Below are positions 11,101 through 17,453 of a DNA stretch of 42,359 bases, in pieces. Each line of letters starts with the position of its first letter. Within the stretch, counting starts at the first letter, position 1. The notes under the pieces are model-generated. The model had not been told where the DNA came from. It worked only from the letters and a program-made list of their open reading frames with translations, and did no database searches. Position numbers and translations under genes: made by a program. Location: the NCBI GenBank assembly GCA_938040315.1, contig CALHQW010000010.1, positions 1 through 42,359 of the forward strand, written 5' to 3'. The stretch comes from an uncultured bacterium. Lineage in GTDB: Bacteria > Hydrothermota > Tepidihabitantia > Tepidihabitantales > DTDR01.

Positions 11101-13458
11101 CTTTATTATGAAGCAAGCCTCTGTTTAGAGATTGATTCCCTTTTTCCTTACGATACTTGTATTACCGAGATGTTTTTAGGAACTGGTCAAGATTTAAGAA
11201 AATATTCGCAGATAAGTTTTTATTTTCATAAACCAAAGGAGATTGAGGAAAGGGCAATAATGGTATATTTTAGAATTGGACTTGATAGTAGTAATTTCTA
11301 TTCTCTTACTTTACCATTATTAATAGAAAAAGAGGGTTTTTATAAAATAAGAAAAGTTCCTTATGGTGAAGATTGGTACGAAATCCAAATCTCTTTAGAT
11401 TCTTTACCCTTAGCAAAGATTGGCAGAGATTTTAAAGAGATAAAAATTAGGGGAGAGCCTTCTTTAAATAATGTCCGTTATTATGCCTTAGGAGTTTGCA
11501 ATCTATTATCTTCCAAAATTAGTTATAATGTTTGGTTTAATGATTTAAGGGTAAATAAACCAAAGAACGAAAGCGGAATTGTTTATGGTATTAATAATAG
11601 TATTAGTATTCCCAATATTGGTTTTAATACCAGTTTTAATATTGAAAAACAGAACCCCTTCTTTTCCAGATTGACCCAAGCGCCAACTCCTCCCAGTAAT
11701 GATAACTTGAACTACTCTCTCAATTCCTCTTTAGACCTATCAAAAATTCCCTATCTTTCTATGATTGGTTTTTCTTTGCCATTAAGTTATAATAAAACCG
11801 GTTCTTTTTCTAAGCCCTATTATTCCCCAAGTATTCCCGATTTGATTTTAAAAGATAATATCTTTGAAGGAAAAAGCGGTAGTGAAAGTTACAATTTCTC
11901 TTTAAGAAGAAGCAAAAGTTCGCAAAATCCCTTTTTAAAATATAGTCTTGATGCCTTTTCTTATTCTTTTGCTAAACGGTTTGGTTTTAGTAATCAGCCA
12001 TTATCTATTGATAGTAGTAATACTTTCTCCCAAAGTTTTTCTTATAATATCTCACCCGATTTGGGAATAAAAATAAAAGATGAGAAGATAAGTCTTTTTC
12101 CCAATAATATCTCTCTCTCCCTTTCTTTAAGTGATAATGAGAGTAAAAGAAAAAATCGTTCGAAAGAGAGCGATACTTTTATTAGTCAACCTAAGAGTTT
12201 GACAAAGAGTGCTGGTTTTTCTTATGGTCTTACTTATTCACCAATTTCTGATTTAAATATTGAATATTCTTGTGGAAATTATTTTAATCGGCTTGGTGTT
12301 TTCAAATCTGGAATAATGAAAGAAAAACGCACTTTCTTAGGAGTTGATGAAGGATTTTCGCGGGATATTGGAATTTCTTATAACTTTTCCTTATTGGAAA
12401 TCTTAGAACCTAATTTTTCTATTGATGGTAGTTATGATGAGGGTCGGGAAAGAATGCGGGGTGATACTTATACTAATCAGAGAAGAATAAGTAATGACTT
12501 TTCCTTTAATTTTGGAACCGATTTAGATTTACCAGAACTTTTTGAGAAATTTAAATTAGAAAAAATTAGCAATTACTTTGATGCTATCAACTTTGATTAT
12601 AATTTTTCAAGGGGAAGTGAATATCCCCGCATTGATTTTCGCCCAAACCTCTTATACCAATTTGGTTTTTCTGAGAATCTTCCGTATGATTCATCACTAA
12701 GGGCAAGGGATCGAGAATATTCTTTGGGATTAGGTAGTTCTTTTAAAATTTCTAATCTTTCTTTAAGGTGGAATTATGAAAAAAATTGGGAAAAGAGTTT
12801 TTACGGTCTTTCATCACGACAAGGAAGCAAAGAGATAAAATTTCCTACTCTTGATATTACAATTAGTAATTTAGAAAAATTATTTACCAAATTCCTTTCC
12901 TCTTCCCAGATAAATAGTAAATTTGAGAGACGGAAAAGTCTTTCTTCTCGTTTGGCACCGGATGGTAGTTTTATTTTGGAAGAAAGAAATGAAAATATTA
13001 ATTACAACTTTTCACCATTAATTGGTTGGCAACTTAATTTTAAAAATAGAATGAACACAACAATAAATATCAATTATAATAAAGGCTACAATTATAATGC
13101 TTTAAGCAATATTAAAAATTACAATGAAAATAAAGGTTTCTCCCTTTCCTATTCTTATAGTTTCTCTTTAAAAGAGGGAATAAAAATACCTTTCTTCAAA
13201 AGAATAAAATTGACTCAAGATATCAATTTTTCTGGTAATTTTAATTACAATTTAAACGAAAATTATTATCTAAGAGAATTGAAAAAGACCTTTCTTTCTC
13301 GCTCTGGTAATTACAATCTTTCCCTTTCCTTTTCCTATCAACTTTCTACTTATACTCAGATTGGCTTAAATACTTCCTATTCTAATTCTAAAAATCTTCT
13401 AAAACAGGATAAAATCCAATCAATCGACATAAATATGTGGGTATTATTTAGATTTTAA
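8134..13458 (+). CDS. SprA/Sov-like type IX secretion outer-membrane protein
   Basis: SprA/Sov is the giant 36-strand outer-membrane barrel that exports type IX secretion cargo. This 1,774-residue protein has an N-terminal signal peptide (MFRSLLLVFLFFSSFLLG). Around residues 105-180 comes a stretch typical of SprA: KISGEDRITFGGRQTLYSS, then ELKMNQELKLTVTGEIG, then NIDHDSRR. The rest is rich in alternating aromatic/polar beta-strand sequence (repeated SYSFS, NYNFS), and the last residue is Phe, as expected for a barrel inserted by BAM. I chose ATG 8134 over an upstream in-frame TTG (8110) because it gives a clean signal peptide. It overlaps dxs by 8 nt. It is shorter than Bacteroidetes SprA (about 2,300-2,500). 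Confidence 0.88.
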   Translation: MFRSLLLVFLFFSSFLLGENFSDTLRLRFDFQRNLVYLEKWRDSVFLGVISVEPLEEYLKRSLKEKFLFSFYQEKKRSYEKSFGYQSGLIPVIELPTLPLFGESRIKISGEDRITFGGRQTLYSSPFYQRPSAPILPELKMNQELKLTVTGEIGGKTKINIDHDSRRMEAKNRISVIYTGTEDEIIRKLEGGDISFGFPATRYTGDIPSHKGLFGLRSEGALGPIDFYVVASREQSEKKDVEFKGKASIKIDTFYDYEYAKYKFFIIDTNPDILSKINDLQLFYDDGNPYNDIQTNALRCLATIYPNFPDSLPVNPDERIKAGFVRLVINKDYYLRTLIILPYGEIPVIELNISVDNGNLACFYTTLDGETIGGRRYEDSLLILKLIKKKRFDINSSLFKYNLRNIYYLGEKNVKIKKAKIFRISGSYFTEYETEGDYKGESFLKILGLDPDNDGEINFPYFQSGYGLIVFPYLYPFNNEKLSIRDSIIYFKEPLSYGEGGKYLMVVEYASSIQEFFLGTTDIIENSEKVYINGNLAQKGSDYTIDYKTGKITFLKLPPDAEIKVTFEQLPFFAPTAKSFGGFRAETKLFENLKLGSSFLLRSEGSYTDKPEIGYEPFNKGIFSFNLSYLKDFDFLRCQASGEIASSFKNSNTLNNAYIDNFEETSLEHPLEMKGSYFFFAPIPYFSDTHHFIKSFPKIKNPREENYIRRDSIFGSQIGEEGREKDNYLIIEVNKENSNNEWFGLCQALSRGSYLQLENYENLEMVFRIDSGDYDGYISFSLASYLEEDVPRRTKDGRIVGYNNLFDTEDKNGNNELEPDEDCGLDGVFGIDTLNIKEDDQNDDYHFYLNPMGTEKNFILNSEDIDFNGFDGKGNNHYFFYTLSLNSKNIKELYNNWKVLTIPLRMPDTIIGIPNLNEIRKLALYFHNFTKPFKMRIYSIKFSGVRWKRPRFLSKEVDTLISKARIYSISNKNMPNYTSPFKVKKDIRGLYYEASLCLEIDSLFPYDTCITEMFLGTGQDLRKYSQISFYFHKPKEIEERAIMVYFRIGLDSSNFYSLTLPLLIEKEGFYKIRKVPYGEDWYEIQISLDSLPLAKIGRDFKEIKIRGEPSLNNVRYYALGVCNLLSSKISYNVWFNDLRVNKPKNESGIVYGINNSISIPNIGFNTSFNIEKQNPFFSRLTQAPTPPSNDNLNYSLNSSLDLSKIPYLSMIGFSLPLSYNKTGSFSKPYYSPSIPDLILKDNIFEGKSGSESYNFSLRRSKSSQNPFLKYSLDAFSYSFAKRFGFSNQPLSIDSSNTFSQSFSYNISPDLGIKIKDEKISLFPNNISLSLSLSDNESKRKNRSKESDTFISQPKSLTKSAGFSYGLTYSPISDLNIEYSCGNYFNRLGVFKSGIMKEKRTFLGVDEGFSRDIGISYNFSLLEILEPNFSIDGSYDEGRERMRGDTYTNQRRISNDFSFNFGTDLDLPELFEKFKLEKISNYFDAINFDYNFSRGSEYPRIDFRPNLLYQFGFSENLPYDSSLRARDREYSLGLGSSFKISNLSLRWNYEKNWEKSFYGLSSRQGSKEIKFPTLDITISNLEKLFTKFLSSSQINSKFERRKSLSSRLAPDGSFILEERNENINYNFSPLIGWQLNFKNRMNTTININYNKGYNYNALSNIKNYNENKGFSLSYSYSFSLKEGIKIPFFKRIKLTQDINFSGNFNYNLNENYYLRELKKTFLSRSGNYNLSLSFSYQLSTYTQIGLNTSYSNSKNLLKQDKIQSIDINMWVLFRF

Positions 13459-13460
13459 TT

Positions 13461-13751
13461 ATGGAGATAAAAGAATTTCAGAAGTTAATTGAAAAGATAT
13501 ATTATAAGAAAGATAAGAAAAGAGGAAAAGAGAGAACTTTTCTTTGGTTTTGTGAGGAGGTTGGTGAATTGGCAAAGGCGTTAAGAAAGGGCAATAAAAA
13601 AGCAAAGGAAGAAGAGTTTGCCGATGTCTTTGCCTGGCTTACTTCTCTTGCCAGTTTATACCAAATTGATTTAGAGAAGGCAATCAAGAAATACAAGAAA
13701 AGTTGCCCAAAATGTAAAAAGATTCCCTGTATTTGTAAAGAAAAAAAATAA
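13461..13751 (+). CDS. MazG-like nucleotide pyrophosphohydrolase with cysteine tail
   Basis: The 96-residue all-alpha protein carries the MazG/dUTPase-like signature EEVGELAKAL near residues 30-39 and EEEFADVFAWL near 51-61; the acidic residues of such EExxE / ExxD pairs bind Mg and the nucleotide triphosphate. Such enzymes hydrolyse NTPs or dNTPs to monophosphates. The C-terminus ends in CPKCKKIPCICK, a four-cysteine knuckle that probably binds zinc and is not part of the minimal fold. It begins 2 bp after the SprA-like stop without an obvious ribosome site and ends at a small terminator. Confidence 0.82.
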   Translation: MEIKEFQKLIEKIYYKKDKKRGKERTFLWFCEEVGELAKALRKGNKKAKEEEFADVFAWLTSLASLYQIDLEKAIKKYKKSCPKCKKIPCICKEKK

Positions 13752-13760
13752 TAAAAAAAT

Positions 13761-13786
13761 TTTCCTTATAGGAAACTTTTTATTTT
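13761..13786 (+). terminator. Intrinsic terminator after the folD-mazG run
   Basis: A six-base-pair stem TTTCCT / AGGAAA with a three-base loop (13761-13775) is followed by CTTTTTATTTT. The stem is short but sits 10 bp after the mazG-like stop, where a unit end is expected. Confidence 0.5.
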
Positions 13787-13906
13787 GATAAAATTTTATA
13801 TAAGTAATGTAAAATAAAATACTTAGATAAAAATAGTATATTGGATAGGGGGCTATCTCCTATACCGCCTTGGAGATTGCCTAAATTACCTTAGAGATTT
13901 TAAAAC

Positions 13907-13934
13907 TTGAATTTTTAAACTCTTTTAATAATAT
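13907..13934 (+). promoter_or_regulatory. Leaderless-type promoter of the DUF6754 cassette
   Basis: TTGAAT (13907-13912) and TAATAT (13929-13934) are spaced by 16 bp. The ATG at 13942 is 7 nt after the -10 box, so transcription would start at or next to the initiation codon. No Shine-Dalgarno is present. Confidence 0.5.
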
Positions 13935-13941
13935 TTATTTT

Positions 13942-15054
13942 ATGAGAAGAAAAATTCTTTTATTTAATTTATTTATCTTTAGTTTAATTTTTTCCTTGGA
14001 GATAGAAGTTCTTGATACTCCCAATGATGCTGGTAATTCATTGACAATTCTTATTAAAAAACCAGCAGCGGTTGATTATTACGAAGTCTATCGGAAAGAA
14101 GAAGGTAAAGAATTTTCTCTTATTGGCAAGTTGACAAAAGAAGAGAGGAGTTTTCTTGATGATAAAGTGATGAGAGGAAAACTCTATACCTATCAAATTG
14201 TTGGTGTAAGAGATACTTTTAAAATCTTTTCTAATATTTCTTCGGCGATTGCTAAGGCACAATTTTTTAATACCGCCCGAATTAATGTCTTGGTTGGCAT
14301 TATTATCTTTTCTTTTTTTATTCTTTATTTTATTAAAAAGGCAAGAAAAGGAGAGAGGCTTTTTATTAGGCGAATAAGTGGTTTAGATGCGGTGGAAGAG
14401 GCGGTTGGTCGGGCAACGGAAATGGGAAAACCAATTTTGTTTGTGCCCGGAATTGGTAGTGTGGCTGATATTGCTACCATTGCTGCTTTAAATATCCTTG
14501 GTGAGGTTGCTAAGAAAACTGCTGAATATGAAACTACTTTATTAGTTCCTAATCGGGATGTATTGGTTTACACAGTTGCTTACGAAGTGGTGAAGGAGGC
14601 TTATAGTAATGTTGGCAGACCTGATGCTTTCAAAGAGGGTAATATCTTTTATATTACTGATAGTCAATTTGCCTTTACTGCAGCGGTTGATGGTATTATG
14701 GTAAGGGAAAAGCCAGCAACAAACTTCTTTTTAGGAACTTTTTATGCCGAATCATTAATCTTAGCAGAAACAGGTGCTGCTACTGGTGCTATCCAGATTG
14801 CCGGAACTGATATGGTTCCCCAACTACCTTTTTTTATTGTTGCCTGTGATTATACTTTAATTGGTGAAGAACTTTATGCTGCCTCTGCTTATCTTTCCAG
14901 AGAACCGCTTTTATTAGGTTCTTTAAAAGGACAAGATTATGGAAAATTGATTATTCTCCTTATTTTGCTTATCGGTTCTTTATTACTTTTACTCTCTTAT
15001 CTTCCTTCATTTTCATTCTTTTCCAAGATAATTGAATTTTTTAATGTTTCTTAA
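13942..15054 (+). CDS. DUF6754-domain membrane protein with FN3-like ectodomain
   Basis: The function is unknown. The 370-residue protein starts with a signal peptide (about 1-20). An FN3-like beta domain follows at about 20-100, with DYYEVYRKEEGKEFSLIG and a late YTYQIVGVRD strand. Next come a transmembrane helix (about 113-133), the conserved DUF6754 domain (about 145-335; KPILFVPGIGSVADIATIAA, GAATGAIQIAGTDMVPQLPF) and a C-terminal helix (about 332-355). The topology suggests an extracytoplasmic FN3 domain and a cytoplasmic DUF6754 domain. It leads four genes that appear to form a membrane complex. The DUF6754 assignment rests on recognising the conserved glycine-rich segments. Confidence 0.75.
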   Translation: MRRKILLFNLFIFSLIFSLEIEVLDTPNDAGNSLTILIKKPAAVDYYEVYRKEEGKEFSLIGKLTKEERSFLDDKVMRGKLYTYQIVGVRDTFKIFSNISSAIAKAQFFNTARINVLVGIIIFSFFILYFIKKARKGERLFIRRISGLDAVEEAVGRATEMGKPILFVPGIGSVADIATIAALNILGEVAKKTAEYETTLLVPNRDVLVYTVAYEVVKEAYSNVGRPDAFKEGNIFYITDSQFAFTAAVDGIMVREKPATNFFLGTFYAESLILAETGAATGAIQIAGTDMVPQLPFFIVACDYTLIGEELYAASAYLSREPLLLGSLKGQDYGKLIILLILLIGSLLLLLSYLPSFSFFSKIIEFFNVS

Positions 15055-15069
15055 AATAAAGGAGGTTTT

Positions 15070-15693
15070 ATGCAAAGAAGTTTACCATTAGGTCTTTGTT
15101 TTATAATGGGTATTTTAATGATTCTCCAATTTTTTTCTCCCCATCCAATATCCCAACAATTTTTTGATACTATTATAAAATGGATAAGGATAATCTCAGC
15201 CTTTGCCTTGGTTTTAGGTGTAAGAAGTATCTCTTTGCGACATATTGAGACAGTAAAAAGAAGGAAAAGTGGATATATTTATAGTATCTTTACTTTATTG
15301 GCATTAGTAGTTACCGCGGTTTTGGGTCTTGTTTTTGGAATTGGGCCGAAGGCGCCGATACGCACGATTTTTAATAATATTTTAGTTCCCTTAGGAGCAA
15401 CAATGTTTTCTATTTTGGCTTTTTATATGGCTTCGGCTGCTTATCGGGCATTTAGAGCAAGGACTATTGAGGCGACCTTACTTTTAATTGCTGCCTTTAT
15501 TGTGATGTTGGGAATGGTGCCAATTGGTAATTGGATTTCACCCCATTTTCCTTCCATTGCTGAGTGGTTATTATCAGTTCCCAATATGGCAGCAAAAAGG
15601 GGAATCCTTTTTGGTGTTGCCTTAGGCGTAATTGCTACTTCTCTTAAAATAATTTTAGGAATTGAAAGAGGCTGGCTCGGTGGCCGGAGGTAA
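15070..15693 (+). CDS. Multi-spanning membrane protein of the DUF6754 cassette
   Basis: Function not recognised. The 207-residue protein has about six hydrophobic segments: near residues 5-24, 35-52, 70-93, 102-122, 134-152 and 175-196. It ends in the positively charged tail GIERGWLGGRR. It starts 15 bp after the DUF6754 gene from a strong ribosome site (AAAGGAGG then four Ts before ATG), and the next gene follows after 2 bp, so it is certainly in the same operon. The lack of enzymatic motifs suggests a structural or channel-like membrane partner. Confidence 0.8.
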   Translation: MQRSLPLGLCFIMGILMILQFFSPHPISQQFFDTIIKWIRIISAFALVLGVRSISLRHIETVKRRKSGYIYSIFTLLALVVTAVLGLVFGIGPKAPIRTIFNNILVPLGATMFSILAFYMASAAYRAFRARTIEATLLLIAAFIVMLGMVPIGNWISPHFPSIAEWLLSVPNMAAKRGILFGVALGVIATSLKIILGIERGWLGGRR

Positions 15694-15695
15694 TT

Positions 15696-16535
15696 ATGAA
15701 AATCTTAGAATTCTTGACTAAAATACCAAGAAGAATTATCTTTTTAATTTTAGCAATCTTTGTTATCTTCCCCTTATTTTATCCTCTCAATTTGACAACA
15801 AAAGTTTCAGTAAGAACTCTTGATTTATTTAAGGCGATTGATAATTTAAAGGGTGAGAAACCAGTTTTAATTTCAATTGATTTTGATCCCCAATCAATGC
15901 CGGAATTGTATCCAATGTATATTTCAATATTGAGACATTGCTTTTCCAAAAATATTCCAGTTATTGTTCTTGGTTTATGGATTACTGGCGTGGGAATTGG
16001 TGAAGAGGGATTAAAAATGATAGCCAGTGAATATAATAAAGAATATGGAAAAGACTATATCTTTCTTGGTTGGAAGCCAGGAATAACCGCAGTGATTTTA
16101 GGATTAGGAAGAAGTTTAAAAGAGACCTTTCCAACCGATTATTATAAAAATCCCTTAGAAAGTTTGCCCTTAGCATTAAAAGTAGAGACTTATAAAGATA
16201 TTCCTTTTATGGTAAGTCTTTCTGCTGGTTCACCAGGATATGGCGATTGGATTGCCTATGCCCAGACAAGATACGGAGTGAAGATCGGTGCTGGTGTAAC
16301 AGCAGTTTCCGCAGCGGATGCCTATCCTTATTTGCAATCAGGTCAATTGACCGGTCTTTTATCAGGGTTAAAAGGCGCTTCTGAATATGAGTATTTAGTA
16401 GAAAAATATGGATATTCTAAGGCCTTTAAAAGCGCTACCCAACTTATGGATTCCCAATCTTTTGCCCATCTTATAATTATGATATTAGTAATAATTGGCA
16501 ATATTGGTTATTTCTTTTTAAGGAGGAGAAAATGA
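15696..16535 (+). CDS. Membrane-anchored protein of the DUF6754 cassette
   Basis: Function not recognised. The 279-residue protein has a transmembrane segment at each end (about 12-31 and 255-274) and a globular domain between. That domain has alternating strand/helix segments (KPVLISIDFDPQSMPEL, IPVIVLGLWITG, DYIFLGWKPG) that resemble a Rossmann-like alpha/beta fold, and a late GVKIGAGVTAVSAADAYPYL segment. With the N-terminus cytoplasmic, the domain would be extracytoplasmic. GGAGG at 15686-15690 sets the start. It overlaps the next gene by 4 nt (ATGA). Confidence 0.8.
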   Translation: MKILEFLTKIPRRIIFLILAIFVIFPLFYPLNLTTKVSVRTLDLFKAIDNLKGEKPVLISIDFDPQSMPELYPMYISILRHCFSKNIPVIVLGLWITGVGIGEEGLKMIASEYNKEYGKDYIFLGWKPGITAVILGLGRSLKETFPTDYYKNPLESLPLALKVETYKDIPFMVSLSAGSPGYGDWIAYAQTRYGVKIGAGVTAVSAADAYPYLQSGQLTGLLSGLKGASEYEYLVEKYGYSKAFKSATQLMDSQSFAHLIIMILVIIGNIGYFFLRRRK

Positions 16536-17161
16536 ATATTTCTTTAGATATTTGGACCTGGATAAGTGCAATTTTAACTTTATTTATATTCTCCTTCTTG
16601 TATGGTGATAATCCCTTTTATAAATTTGCCGAGCATATATTTGTCGGTGTTTCCGTTGGTTATACAATCGCGATTACTTGGCATAATTTCTTATATCCCG
16701 ATTTAATCGTTCCAGTCTTTAAACAGGGAAATTTAATAAATCTAATTCCTGCTTTTTTGGGAGTTTTATATTTTTCAGTTTTCTTTAAAAATCTCTCTTG
16801 GATGATAAGGATTCCGATTGGTTTTTTATTAGGCTATGGCTCAGGAGTAGCAATTCCAGCAATCTTTCAGGCAAATATCATTAGACAGATACAAGGAAGT
16901 TTGTTAACGCCAAAGATCTTAGAGAGAAAAGATTTATTAATTGGTAGTATTATATCTTTATTCGGAATTATTTCTACCATAATTTATTTCTTCTTCTCAA
17001 GAGAGCAAAAAGGGGTTTCTAAAATATTAGCAAAATGTGGAATAGTCTTTTTAATGATTGGTTTTGGCGCTTCTTTTGGATTTACTGTGATGGCAAGGGT
17101 TTCCTTACTTTTAGGTAGATTACAATTTTTATTAAGAGATTGGCTTGGATTAATTAAATAA
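16532..17161 (+). CDS. Polytopic membrane protein of the DUF6754 cassette
   Basis: Function not recognised. The 209-residue protein has about six hydrophobic helices. Conserved-looking features are an N-terminal FLYGDNPFYKFAEHIFVGVSVGYT stretch and a FGFTVMARVSLLLGRLQFLL C-terminal helix. It starts from AAGGAGG within the end of the previous gene and is the last gene of the cassette. No plus-strand terminator with a U-tract is seen; the strong hairpin 10 bp downstream is oriented for minus-strand transcripts but would also fold in read-through RNA. Confidence 0.8.
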   Translation: MNISLDIWTWISAILTLFIFSFLYGDNPFYKFAEHIFVGVSVGYTIAITWHNFLYPDLIVPVFKQGNLINLIPAFLGVLYFSVFFKNLSWMIRIPIGFLLGYGSGVAIPAIFQANIIRQIQGSLLTPKILERKDLLIGSIISLFGIISTIIYFFFSREQKGVSKILAKCGIVFLMIGFGASFGFTVMARVSLLLGRLQFLLRDWLGLIK

Positions 17162-17196
17162 AAATAAAAAAGGGCAGGGTTTTAAAACCCTGCCCT
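17161..17196 (-). terminator. Strong intrinsic terminator (minus strand)
   Basis: 17171-17196 is a perfect 26-base palindrome: two 13-base arms, the left one AGGGCAGGGTTTT. On the minus strand it is followed by TTTTTATTTT (17170-17161). It would end either the kinase transcript 258 nt after its stop or a separate small RNA. Confidence 0.85.
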
Positions 17197-17212
17197 ATCT
17201 ATCGGAGAGCCT

Positions 17213-17263
17213 CTATTTTGGAGGAACTGGTAGAGGCGAAGGAGGTACAAATACTCCAAACAT
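17213..17263 (-). CDS. Possible 16-residue proline-rich leader peptide
   Basis: On the minus strand, GGGAGG (17274-17269) is followed after 5 nt by ATG at 17263 and a frame encoding MFGVFVPPSPLPVPPK, ending in TAG. Half the residues after position 6 are proline. The ribosome site is well placed but can pair with a downstream ACCUCCUU, and the stop lies within a second stem just before the terminator. The arrangement fits a regulated leader peptide or small protein gene. A chance frame in a structured RNA cannot be excluded. Confidence 0.35.
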   Translation of the reverse strand: MFGVFVPPSPLPVPPK

Positions 17264-17379
17264 AATAACCTCCCTTTTGAGTTCAATTATATATTACATT
17301 ATTTATACCAAATATAATATTAAATAATAAATTGAAAATTAATGACTTATAAGAATAAAAAATTTAAAAAAATTTATAA

Positions 17380-17452
17380 TGCGACAAAAATTTTAGATAA
17401 TTATTAAAAATTTTATAAGTTATATAAAATTAAATATTTTTATAGTGCGACA
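17380..17452 (+). repeat. TGCGACA intergenic element, copy A
   Basis: Two TGCGACA words (17380-17386 and 17446-17452) flank an AT-rich core. The core at 17406-17436 matches 29 of 31 bases of copy B at 22795-22825. The right TGCGACA abuts the kinase stop codon. A shorter related copy is at 41835-41894. Confidence 0.6.
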
Positions 17453-17453
17453 T

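Larger units (their letters stand above)
17161..17275 (-). ncRNA. Candidate structured small RNA or 3' UTR RNA
   Basis: Three consecutive stems can be drawn on the minus-strand RNA. Bases 17268-17275 pair with 17239-17246 (eight pairs including one G-U), placing the start codon of a 16-residue frame in the loop and hiding its ribosome site. Bases 17231-17237 pair with 17209-17215 (GCCTCTA / TAGAGGC, 15-nt loop). The terminator palindrome 17171-17196 follows. The unpaired-strand partner ACCUCCUU resembles the 16S anti-Shine-Dalgarno. Only a weak -10-like TATAAT near 17290 is seen, so it could instead be the processed 3' UTR of the kinase mRNA. Confidence 0.5.
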
